64,000 bases of DNA, taken from positions 310,001-374,000 of the forward strand of contig NZ_JAXMNY010000001.1 in NCBI RefSeq assembly GCF_034670185.1. The letters are read 5' to 3'. The notes under the pieces are model-generated. The model saw only the letters and a program-made list of their open reading frames with translations, searched no databases and was not told where the DNA came from. Shown one piece after another: positions 34,488 to 41,459 of the stretch (positions within the stretch are counted from its first letter, which is position 1; every line of letters starts with the position of its first letter). Source of the DNA: Nisaea sp. GTDB lineage: Bacteria; Pseudomonadota; Alphaproteobacteria; Thalassobaculales; Thalassobaculaceae. The position numbers and the translations under genes are program-made.

Positions 34488-35162
34488 TCAGGTTTGTTGC
34501 TGGGCGTTGATGGCCGCGCCGATGAAGACGCCGGCCAGAATGGCGAAGATGTAGGCCTGAACCAGTCCCAGCAGCAGCTCCAGGGCCATGAGCGGGATCG
34601 GAACGAAGAGTCCTGCGAGGGCGAGTACCAGCGCAATCATGAACTCGCCGCTCATCACGTTCCCGAAGAGCCGAACCATCAGCGAAAGCGTACGGGTGAT
34701 CTCCGACAGCAGATTGAGTGGCAACATGATCAGTTTAGGCTTGGCGAAGCCCGCCAGATAGCCGAGCAATCCCCGGGCGCGGATGCCGTAGAAATGCACC
34801 GATACGAAGACGACCGCAGCCAGAGCCGCTGCCGTCTCTATCCTGGCTGTGGGGGCTTCCATGCCGGGTAGGATACCGGTCGAATTGGCAGTGGCGATAA
34901 ACAGGAACAGCGTGGCGAGCAGGGGGAGCAGAGACCGTGCGGATTTGCCGGCAACCTCGCTGATCTGTTCCAGTATCCCGACGACAACGGTTTCGAGGAC
35001 TGCCTGAAGGCGGCCGGTGTCCTGGCCGAGCTGCCGCGTCAGCAGCCACGACCCCAGAGGGAGCGCCAGCATGAGTCCCCAGGTGGTCACGACGGCCCGG
35101 CTGATAGGGATCGGGCCGATATGGAACAGGATTGTGCTGGTCAGGGGCGAGGCATCCATCAT
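34488..35162 (-). CDS. atpB: N-type ATPase subunit a
   Basis: This 224-residue polytopic stator subunit lines the ion path. The essential Arg is in LSLMVRLFGNVMSGEF (about residue 165), and the final helix holds LLLGLVQAYIFAILAGVFIG. The ATG overlaps the atpR stop (ATGA). It is shorter than housekeeping subunit a (about 250), as in other N-ATPases. Confidence 0.92.
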   Translation of the reverse strand: MMDASPLTSTILFHIGPIPISRAVVTTWGLMLALPLGSWLLTRQLGQDTGRLQAVLETVVVGILEQISEVAGKSARSLLPLLATLFLFIATANSTGILPGMEAPTARIETAAALAAVVFVSVHFYGIRARGLLGYLAGFAKPKLIMLPLNLLSEITRTLSLMVRLFGNVMSGEFMIALVLALAGLFVPIPLMALELLLGLVQAYIFAILAGVFIGAAINAQQQT

Positions 35163-35446
35163 CCTGCTCTCCTGGCCTGCCGCGTCGCTATCATGCGGGC
35201 GCCGAGGAACCCGGCAAAACCGCTGAGAAGCATCACCGGGCCAAATTGTGCCAGCACAGTCAGCAGGGCGATTGCACCGCCGAGCCGCAATAGGCTCAAC
35301 CCGACAACTTTGGCTGTATGCCGTTCGCCGAGCAAGGCGTCCACCGTCCGCCCGAGGGCGTAGAAATAGGCAAGGCCCAGCGCCATGCTTCCCGCGGCCA
35401 CGGCGAGGGCAATAGCGACTGTTGCGATTGGGTTAGATCCGTTCAT
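35159..35446 (-). CDS. atpR: N-type ATPase accessory membrane protein AtpR
   Basis: This 95-residue protein has three predicted membrane helices (IATVAIALAVAAGSMALGLAY; LLRLGGAIALLTVLAQFGP; VMLLSGFAGFLGARM) and a C-terminal ARMIATRQARR end. AtpR is found only in N-ATPase operons. Conserved arginines in its membrane segment have been suggested to interact with the c-ring carboxylates. The start at 35446 overlaps the atpQ stop (ATGA); the longer frame to 35467 lies inside atpQ. Confidence 0.88.
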   Translation of the reverse strand: MNGSNPIATVAIALAVAAGSMALGLAYFYALGRTVDALLGERHTAKVVGLSLLRLGGAIALLTVLAQFGPVMLLSGFAGFLGARMIATRQARRAG

Positions 35447-35727
35447 TCCTTGTGCATCCTTGACCATGCGAGCCAGCAGCCGAGTGTGAGTCCCAGGACC
35501 AGAAGTCCGAGGGTCCAGAACACGCCGCTCGAGAATGTGCCGTCAAGCCAGCGCCCGACGAAAACGCCGATCAGCGGCGGGATTACAATCGTCCAGCCGA
35601 GAGCCCCTATCATCGCCAGATTACGGGCGATCGAACGCTCGCCCTCGCGTTCCCAGAGCGCGCGCCGCTCCTTACGGGTTTGCACCGCTTTTTCCAGCTG
35701 GTTGTTCTGATCCGGCGCGCCGCTCAT
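35443..35727 (-). CDS. atpQ: N-type ATPase AtpQ (AtpI-like) membrane protein
   Basis: This 94-residue protein has a charged N-terminal half (KAVQTRKERRALWEREGER) and two membrane helices (MIGALGWTIVIPPLIGVFVG; VFWTLGLLVLGLTLGCWLAW). It belongs to the AtpI/ATPase gene 1 family and is thought to help c-ring assembly or Mg uptake. It sits between atpC and atpR, with a 4-base overlap at both ends. Confidence 0.88.
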   Translation of the reverse strand: MSGAPDQNNQLEKAVQTRKERRALWEREGERSIARNLAMIGALGWTIVIPPLIGVFVGRWLDGTFSSGVFWTLGLLVLGLTLGCWLAWSRMHKE

Positions 35728-36176
35728 GCGCCTTCCCCGGGCAGGCTTCCAGGCGCAAGGTTCTGGCCTGAAATGCCGGAAGAGTTGGGATGCAAAGCGG
35801 TGACGATTTGCTGGATCGCTGCCAGATAAAGCCTGTGCGCGTCGGTCCTGGCGGATTTCTCCTCCGAGATGTGGCGCCGAAAACGATCCAGAACCTCTGT
35901 CTCCAACCGCTCCAGATCGTCGCCCGGCACTGCCTCGCGCGTGGCGATTTTGATCGCTGCTCCGTCTCGTACGCTCAACATGCCGCCGCGCACCGCGACA
36001 TGATGCTCGGCACCAGTGTCGTCGCGCCAGGTCACGACCGAAATTGCGAGTTCGGTCAGAAAATCCGCGTGCCCGGGAAGTAGGCCGAACGCGCCGGTTT
36101 CGTCCTCCGCCCGAAGGTGACTGACATCGGCTCCGTCGACGACAAGCTCAAGCGGTGTGGCAATTGTCAGGTTCAT
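35724..36176 (-). CDS. atpC: N-type ATPase epsilon subunit
   Basis: This 150-residue central-stalk subunit has an N-terminal beta-sandwich (MNLTIATPLELVVDGADVSH, FGLLPGHADFLTELAISVVTW) and a C-terminal helix. The GLLPGH motif is the usual epsilon signature. The true start is 36176, which overlaps the atpD stop (ATGA); the longer frame to 36320 is a shadow of atpD. Confidence 0.9.
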   Translation of the reverse strand: MNLTIATPLELVVDGADVSHLRAEDETGAFGLLPGHADFLTELAISVVTWRDDTGAEHHVAVRGGMLSVRDGAAIKIATREAVPGDDLERLETEVLDRFRRHISEEKSARTDAHRLYLAAIQQIVTALHPNSSGISGQNLAPGSLPGEGA

Positions 36177-37651
36177 GATGCCACCGCCGCAGCGGGTGTT
36201 TCGTCGGTGGGCGTTTCTGCGGCGGAGGCTTCTCTTTTCCGCGCTTCCTCGATGTCGCCGATCATGTAGAGAGAGCGTTCCGCCCAGTCGTCGGCTTCTC
36301 CGTCCAGGATGGCGCGGCATCCGGCAATCGTGGCGTCCAGGTCCACCGTCCTGCCGGGTTTTCCGGTGAAGGCGGTGGTGACCATGAAGGGCTGGGTGAG
36401 GAACCGCATAAGCCGGCGCGCCCTGCCGACGAGCTTGCGGTCGGTTGCGCTCAGTTCCTCAATTCCCAGCAGGGCGATGATTTTCTGCAGGTCGCGGTAG
36501 TGGGCTATCGTCTTCCGGACTTCTTGCGCTGTCTGGTAGTGCAGGTCGCCCACCAGCCGCGGGTCCAAAAGGCTCGAGGTCGAGGCGAGCGGCTCGACAG
36601 CGGGATACATGCCTTCGCTCGCCATATCCCGCGACAGCACGATCGAGGAATCGAGATGACTGAAGATTTCGGCCACGGCCGGGTCGGTGAAATCGTCCGC
36701 CGGAACGTAGACTGCCTGGATCGAGGTTATGGCTGCGTCAGGAACGGAGGCGATCCGTTCTTCGAACTCGGCGATCTCGCTGCTCAGGGTGGGCTGGTAT
36801 CCGACGCGTGAGGGTAGGCGTCCGAGCAATCCGGATATCTCGCCACCCGCCTGGACCAGACGGTAGACATTGTCGACCAGCAGAAGAACGTTCTCGTGGC
36901 TGTCATCGCGGAAATGCTCGGCGATGGCGAGACCGGTAAGTCCGACGCGCCAGCGCGCCCCCGGGGGCTCGTTCATCTGTCCGAAGACCAGCGCTGTGCG
37001 TTCCAGAACACCGGACTCCCGAAGCTCCAACAGGAGTTCGTGGCCCTCCCGCGAGCGTTCGCCGATGCCGGCAAATACAGAAATGCCCGAATGCCGTTCC
37101 ACCGTGGTCCGGATCAACTCCATGATCAGAACCGTCTTGCCGACCCCGGCCCCGCCGAACATTGCGGCTTTGCCCCCTTTGATCAGGGGGGCGAGCAGGT
37201 CGATGACCTTGATGCCGGTGTGGAACATCTCAGGCTGACTGACTTGGCGAGCGAGCGCTGGCGCGGGGGCGTGTATCGGGTTCCGCGGCACGTCGGCGGG
37301 AAGTGGCGCGCCGCCATCCACAGGTTCGCCAACAACGTTGAGAAGCCGGCCCAGGACCGCTTCTCCGACGGGGACCTGAAGGGGAGCCCCCGTTGTCCGG
37401 ACCGGCATTCCGCGTTTCAGGCCGGCGGTGTTGCCAAGCGCGACCGCCCGTGCGGTGACAGCGTCGAGATGATTCATGATTTCGGCGATGAGCGACGGGC
37501 CGGTGTCGTGGGCAACCGAGACGGCTTCGCCGAGCGACGGTACACGGCCCAAGGGAAACCGGATGTCGATCACCGACCCGTGGATCGCGACGATCTCTCC
37601 ATCCGGAGGATGCGATTGGGAACCTTCGATCGCTTTGTCGTGCACACCCAA
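36173..37651 (-). CDS. atpD: N-type ATPase beta subunit (catalytic)
   Basis: This 492-residue catalytic subunit has the P-loop GGAGVGKTVLIMELI (about residue 165), the catalytic Glu in AGIGERSREGHELLLEL, the Walker B LLLVDNVYR and DDFTDPAV-type segments. It is the first gene of the operon atpDCQRBEFAG, the diagnostic order of N-ATPases; the canonical F-ATPase must be encoded elsewhere. The frame begins at a TTG (37651). A GTG two codons later (37645) is an alternative, and no convincing ribosome site decides. An FNR box lies about 110 bases upstream. Confidence 0.94.
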   Translation of the reverse strand: MGVHDKAIEGSQSHPPDGEIVAIHGSVIDIRFPLGRVPSLGEAVSVAHDTGPSLIAEIMNHLDAVTARAVALGNTAGLKRGMPVRTTGAPLQVPVGEAVLGRLLNVVGEPVDGGAPLPADVPRNPIHAPAPALARQVSQPEMFHTGIKVIDLLAPLIKGGKAAMFGGAGVGKTVLIMELIRTTVERHSGISVFAGIGERSREGHELLLELRESGVLERTALVFGQMNEPPGARWRVGLTGLAIAEHFRDDSHENVLLLVDNVYRLVQAGGEISGLLGRLPSRVGYQPTLSSEIAEFEERIASVPDAAITSIQAVYVPADDFTDPAVAEIFSHLDSSIVLSRDMASEGMYPAVEPLASTSSLLDPRLVGDLHYQTAQEVRKTIAHYRDLQKIIALLGIEELSATDRKLVGRARRLMRFLTQPFMVTTAFTGKPGRTVDLDATIAGCRAILDGEADDWAERSLYMIGDIEEARKREASAAETPTDETPAAAVAS

Positions 37652-37728
37652 ACCCCAATGTCCCGGTACGTCTTTCCGGGCGCTGAAGACAGGTGGAAGT
37701 GTGCCCGGAACGTAAGCTGATTGATATC

Positions 37729-37771
37729 AATATGATCCAGATCACGGCATGGGGGCATTGATCCTTATCAA
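37729..37771 (-). promoter_or_regulatory. FNR/ANR box and class II promoter of the N-ATPase operon
   Basis: TTGATCCTTATCAA at 37758-37771 is a perfect FNR-family site (TTGAT-N4-ATCAA). If its centre is placed at -41.5, as in class II activated promoters, a -10 hexamer is expected near 37735-37729; the minus strand reads CATATT there (37734-37729), 4 of 6 matches to TATAAT. The implied transcript would start near 37723, about 70 bases before atpD. The box itself is seen in sequence; activation under low oxygen is inference. Confidence 0.7.
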
Positions 37772-37861
37772 TCGAGCAGAGGGTTGTTCGAGCATGGTCA
37801 CGTTATCGACCAGCCGTCTGGTGACGGCGACGCGTACGCAGCACGCATCGCCGGTGGAGGC

Positions 37862-38728
37862 CTATTCGATCACCACAAACGTCCGGACCTCGATGCTTTC
37901 CCTCGCCGGGCTGTCGGCGGTCTGGGTCGGCAGCGGGAAAGCACTGTGCGGTGTGAATTGCGCGCGTCCATCCTCGAGGCTGTCCCAGCCCTTGATCAGG
38001 AGCACTTCGTCCCGCGTCATCTCCGGGACGTAGTACCAGCGCTGATCCCTGTCATGGGACAGGTGATAGATTTCACCGACCCGGTCGGGGAAAACCTGAT
38101 CCGTGGCGATCATGTCCGCCGCCTTCACGCTGGTCGCATCTGCAAGGGCGAGGGGGGAACGCTGGACAGGTCCGCGGATCGGCCGCCAGACATTGACCTG
38201 GAGGATGCGTGCGCCGGAACTCAGCAGGCGCTCGAACGCGTCGGCCCCCAATACGTCCCGGGCACGCTGCGGGCCGCTCTTTGCCGTGTAATCCACGTGG
38301 ATGCGCGACGCCGGGCCGCGGTTGCCATCCTTGTTACTGGCACCTTTACCGCCATCCGAGCGCCGGGTTGCATCGAAGATTGCGACCTGACTGGCGCCGA
38401 ATTCTTCTTTCAGGAGGCTGCGGATTTCAGCGAAATAGCCGGTCTCCACAGCATCGTCGTCATAGAGATCCGCGATGTCAGTCGGCACGGTCCGGAGCGC
38501 GAAACCTTCCCTGTCGAGGGTGAAGGATCCGGCGTGTGGCCGCATATCCGCGACCAGAACATCGTGGTCCTCGACGGCGAACTGGAAGTCAGGCGCACCG
38601 CCGGTATAGGCCGCGCTGTAAAGAGCCGGCTTTTCTGCCTGGGGCACAATGAATGTCAGCGGCGCCACGACATTCTCGGCGCTTTCTGAAGCTGGGTTGT
38701 TGATGTGGTCCTGAACAACGTTCGCCAT
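37862..38728 (-). CDS. CmcJ/NvfI-type oxidoreductase
   Basis: This 288-residue protein resembles the CmcJ/NvfI family of putative hydroxylases, which includes cephamycin CmcJ and fungal oxygenases. Visible hallmarks are VAIFDATRR, the RIHVDYTAKSGP segment with a probable metal-binding H-x-D, NVWRPIRGPVQRSPLALADA, and a late DEVLLIKGWDSLEDGRAQFTPHS block with a second His. A GGAGGAGA site precedes the ATG at 38728. A LysR gene ends 128 bases upstream on the same strand, with an inverted repeat between them, so it is probably LysR-controlled. Substrate unknown. Confidence 0.75.
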   Translation of the reverse strand: MANVVQDHINNPASESAENVVAPLTFIVPQAEKPALYSAAYTGGAPDFQFAVEDHDVLVADMRPHAGSFTLDREGFALRTVPTDIADLYDDDAVETGYFAEIRSLLKEEFGASQVAIFDATRRSDGGKGASNKDGNRGPASRIHVDYTAKSGPQRARDVLGADAFERLLSSGARILQVNVWRPIRGPVQRSPLALADATSVKAADMIATDQVFPDRVGEIYHLSHDRDQRWYYVPEMTRDEVLLIKGWDSLEDGRAQFTPHSAFPLPTQTADSPARESIEVRTFVVIE

Positions 38729-38816
38729 CTTCCGTCTCCTCCTGGCCGTCGCTTGCCGGCCTGTTGTGATGGCACTTCAGATAGGCCCTGAAAGCGCGTG
38801 ACACAAAAGAGAAGAA

Positions 38817-38852
38817 CTCAAGATGACTTGAGAAAAATTCAAGATATATCTC
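38817..38852. promoter_or_regulatory. Probable LysR operator before the CmcJ-type gene
   Basis: CTCAAG-ATGA-CTTGAG is a perfect inverted repeat (38817-38832), and ATATATCTC follows at 38844-38852. ATATATCTCAAG, sharing the ATATATCTC half with this site and CTCAAG with the repeat, occurs just upstream of the LysR gene at 39788-39799. This suggests that one protein binds both places, controlling itself and the CmcJ-type gene. Confidence 0.5.
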
Positions 38853-38856
38853 GATT

Positions 38857-39780
38857 TTACGGTTTGGCGAGCTCAAGCGCCGCGCGGCTTGCGTCGGCCT
38901 GCTCTAGCAGCCAGCGTTTCACCCGCAGCGTTCGTGCGGGCGGAGGCAGTTTTGCAGGCAGGCAAAGGTAGAATGCGGCCCCGGAAGGAGCTGTTGCGCC
39001 GAAAGGTGTCACCAGAGCGCCGCTGGCCAGGCGTTCTTCGATATAGGGTGAACGACCGATGGTTATGCCATGCCCCGCTTCTGCGACTTGAAGCCCCTGT
39101 TCGATCGCGTCGAGTTCCAGTGCGCCCCTCAGGTCCGGCGGAGCCAGGCCACGTGCCTTGGCCCATTCCTGCCATTCATCCGGAATGCTGCGAATGACGA
39201 TCAAGCGTGATCGCTTCAGCACGTCTTCGATATTTACCTCGCCATCCGGCACGTAACCCGGCGCGGCAACTGGTGTCGCATGGTCGTCGAAGAGGAAGGT
39301 TTTATCGACATTCTGCCAGTTTCCCCGGCCGTATCTGATGGCAATATCCACCTGGTCGCGCTCTAGATCGATCACTCGGGTCGTCGGGACAAGCTGGATG
39401 TCGAGATCGGGGTTCGCAGCCTCGAACGCGCCGAGGCGCGGCAGTAGCCATGTCGCCGCCATCGACGTCGGCAGTGTGAGCCTGACAACGGCCCGGCCAT
39501 CGGAAGGCAGGACGGCTTCGGTTGCCGCTTCGAGTTCCCGGATCGCCGGGTCTATCCGGGCGAGGTATCGGGTTCCGGTTTCCGTTAGAACAAGCCGCCG
39601 GCTCGTGCGGTCGAACAGTTGTGCCCGCAGCAAGGTCTCCAATTGCCGGATCTGATGACTGACCGCGGACTCCGTAACGCCAAGAGCGACAGCGGCATCC
39701 GCGAGCCGGTCATGCGTTGCCGCAGCACGGAATGCCAGAAGCGAGCGAAAGGGGGGAAGGCGCGTTTCCTTCAGAGTCAT
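38857..39780 (-). CDS. LysR-family transcriptional regulator, GcvA-like
   Basis: This 307-residue GcvA-type LysR protein has the helix-turn-helix at residues 12-65 (LADAAVALGVTESAVSHQIRQLE) followed by FDRTSRRLVLTETG. The effector domain has the group-typical RVIDLERDQVDIAIRYGRG and GLQVAEAGHGITIGRSPYI segments. I use the ATG at 39780 (MTLKETRLPP) rather than the frame start at 39798. It is transcribed toward the CmcJ-type gene, its likely target. Confidence 0.87.
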   Translation of the reverse strand: MTLKETRLPPFRSLLAFRAAATHDRLADAAVALGVTESAVSHQIRQLETLLRAQLFDRTSRRLVLTETGTRYLARIDPAIRELEAATEAVLPSDGRAVVRLTLPTSMAATWLLPRLGAFEAANPDLDIQLVPTTRVIDLERDQVDIAIRYGRGNWQNVDKTFLFDDHATPVAAPGYVPDGEVNIEDVLKRSRLIVIRSIPDEWQEWAKARGLAPPDLRGALELDAIEQGLQVAEAGHGITIGRSPYIEERLASGALVTPFGATAPSGAAFYLCLPAKLPPPARTLRVKRWLLEQADASRAALELAKP

Positions 39781-39787
39781 TGCTGAA

Positions 39788-39799
39788 ATATATCTCAAG
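39788..39799. promoter_or_regulatory. Second copy of the LysR-site half upstream of the LysR gene
   Basis: ATATATCTCAAG starts 8 bases upstream of the LysR ATG and shares ATATATCTC with 38844-38852 and CTCAAG with 38817-38822. This position fits self-repression. Confidence 0.4.
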
Positions 39800-39926
39800 T
39801 TATGTGCCGTGCCGAGCCTTTCATGAAGCGATCTGATTTGCGATGGAGGCTGTGCAGCATCTGCGCCTGATGGTGCATGGGGACGGTGGCGCGTTGCCGG
39901 AGACGGAAGGCAAAGGGGGCGTGTCG

Positions 39927-40019
39927 ATGGAAAACGACATGAAAAATGAGGGAAATCAGAAAGGCTTTATTTTCTCCATCTCATTGAAACCATGGAGAAA
40001 TAATGTGTTGTTTAAATGA
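39927..40019 (+). CDS. Possible 30-residue peptide
   Basis: An ATG at 39927 preceded by AAGGGGG at 7 bases opens a 30-codon frame (MENDMKNEGNQKGFIFSISL at its start, ending WRNNVLFK). The frame also extends in phase to an ATG at 39843 (58 codons). No annotated gene occupies 39781-40221, yet a strong 16-bp hairpin follows at 40097. A small protein, a leader peptide or a non-coding RNA are all possible. Composition is AT-richer than neighbours. Confidence 0.25.
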   Translation: MENDMKNEGNQKGFIFSISLKPWRNNVLFK

Positions 40020-40096
40020 GTTTAGCCTGATGTTATCGAGCGAGTGAAAACCAGTATCAGGCGGACATGAAGATTGCGGGAGTTGGCTCCTTTTGA

Positions 40097-40134
40097 TGTT
40101 TTCCTGGCTAAGCGGATCCTTAGCCAGGAAAACA
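40097..40134. terminator. Perfect 16-bp hairpin, bidirectional terminator-like
   Basis: TGTTTTCCTGGCTAAG and its exact reverse complement flank a 6-base loop. The AAAAC and GTTTT arms give each strand a T-rich 3' side. It stands between divergent genes, where no known gene ends in either direction, so it probably terminates an unannotated short transcript or insulates the PAS_5 gene. Confidence 0.55.
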
Positions 40135-40221
40135 CCAAGGCTTTTCCGATGGCCTTATCGGACCTGCTGACCAGCCGACTCTTTTCGAATTTTGATAAGG
40201 GCTTGGGTCGTATATCAGGCG

Positions 40222-40686
40222 ATGGACAATGATTTTCGGGGAAATTGGGACACAGAGCTGGCGCTCGAAAACCCGCTCCTGCAGCAGTTTTTTTCGTATT
40301 GGCAGCAAAAGGCCGGACCGGAAGGCTTGCCTGCCCGTAGCGATTTCGACCCTGTGGAGATGAAGGGGTTTTTGGGACACCTGTTCCTGGTCGTCCCGGA
40401 GCCTGAGATCGATGATTTTCGCTATACGCTGATCGGAACGACGATCACCAGTCAGGTCGGGATCGACAATACGGGGCGGACCGTGGGGGAGGTATTCGGA
40501 GCGCCTGGCCTGGAGCTATATCGTAACGTTCGGGACGAGCGCGCCCCTATCAGGGTGCATGGGACGGTGGAATGGCGCCGTAAGGAATTTCTTGCTTATG
40601 AAAGCGTCCTGCTGCCGCTTGCGGATAATGCTGAAAGTGTGGACCATTTCGTTGGAATGATGGTTTTTGGACCTGCTGCGAGTTGA
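40222..40686 (+). CDS. PAS_5-family protein
   Basis: This single-domain protein of about 154 residues shares the PAS_5 layout seen at 11190-11690: PLLQQFFSYWQQKAG opening helix, PARSDFDPVEMKGFLGHLFLV, FRYTLIGTTI, GRTVGEVF, and a C-terminal ESVLLPLADN strand pair. I prefer the ATG at 40222 (MDNDFRGN), although its ribosome site is weak. It converges on another PAS_5 gene (40696-41142) with a 9-base gap. No output domain is present. Confidence 0.72.
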   Translation: MDNDFRGNWDTELALENPLLQQFFSYWQQKAGPEGLPARSDFDPVEMKGFLGHLFLVVPEPEIDDFRYTLIGTTITSQVGIDNTGRTVGEVFGAPGLELYRNVRDERAPIRVHGTVEWRRKEFLAYESVLLPLADNAESVDHFVGMMVFGPAAS

Positions 40687-40695
40687 GCGTGCGGA

Positions 40696-41142
40696 TCATG
40701 CAAATTCGATCGACTTGTGGCTGATCAACTCTACAATTACTAGTAGATGCGTCACGAGCCCGTCAGGGCCGGACAAGGGCAGAACGACCTCATCAAGTTT
40801 CTTGAAGTCTGCTTGAGGCCCTACATATTCGACAGGGCGGCGAACAGGGCGCCCCGATCGGACGGCGAGACGAAGGTTTTCGATGAGCGGACCGTCCGGC
40901 TCCACGTGAGGAAGGTCCCGAATCATACGTCCTGTGTAGTTCTTGAAGAAGAATGACCGGGCAACATCCCCAATCACCCGGAATTGAAAATCCTCCCCCC
41001 CGTCGACAACGCCCATGAAGACAACATGCGGCAAGAGGCGTGGGATATGGCAAGGGTCGAATTCAGCGCGCGCGGGCGTGCGGGCCGCGCCACCAATTCT
41101 GTCCCAATAGGCAAGGGCCTCATCCACGACGGATTTGGTCAT
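40696..41142 (-). CDS. PAS_5-family protein
   Basis: This 148-residue PAS_5 protein has the core pattern clearly: EALAYWDRIGG, PARAEFDPCHIPRLLPHVVFM, FQFRVIGDVARSFF, GRMIRDLP and DEVVLPLSGPDG. It converges with the PAS_5 gene at 40222, which it resembles in layout, but the two are quite different in residues, so this is not a recent duplication. Role unknown; likely a ligand- or redox-sensing module acting on partners. Confidence 0.75.
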   Translation of the reverse strand: MTKSVVDEALAYWDRIGGAARTPARAEFDPCHIPRLLPHVVFMGVVDGGEDFQFRVIGDVARSFFFKNYTGRMIRDLPHVEPDGPLIENLRLAVRSGRPVRRPVEYVGPQADFKKLDEVVLPLSGPDGLVTHLLVIVELISHKSIEFA

Positions 41143-41459
41143 AAGACGTCTTTTGCCGTGTGTTGTGAAAGAAGCGTGTGAAGTGCTGATTACCGGATGT
41201 TAAGCCGAAAATATTTCGAAATTGATAACGTCATTGCATGTTTTACCGCTGCCGTCGGTCTGTTCATATGAATGCTGAATTGGCTCTTTGTTTCATTATT
41301 CGAAATGAGTGGTTGAGCATTTCTGTGGTGGAATACATCCAATTCTGCTAGGTCAGCGCGAACGCGACCATCGCGGAGCGGATGGGTCTTCGGCCATTCC
41401 AGGTCGGTGGCATCAAGATCCGCGATAATGCTTTGACAGACGCATAGGCAGGCTTTCCA
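41143..41459. other. 317-base intergenic region before the phosphate transporter
   Basis: This divergent gap separates a PAS_5 gene (minus) and pit (plus). I looked for a Pho box (paired CTGTCAT-like repeats) and found none that I can support. An AATATTTCGAAATT near-palindrome lies at about 41207-41221. Nothing else is evident. Confidence 0.4.

Noticed and set aside
37721..37730. Second FNR site TTGATATCAA before atpD
   Set aside because: It is palindromic but lacks the four-base centre of an FNR box, so I count only TTGATCCTTATCAA at 37758-37771.
41143..41459. Pho box upstream of the phosphate transporter
   Set aside because: CTGTTCAT and GTCATTGCAT segments are present, but not as the paired 7-mers at 11-base pitch that a Pho box requires.
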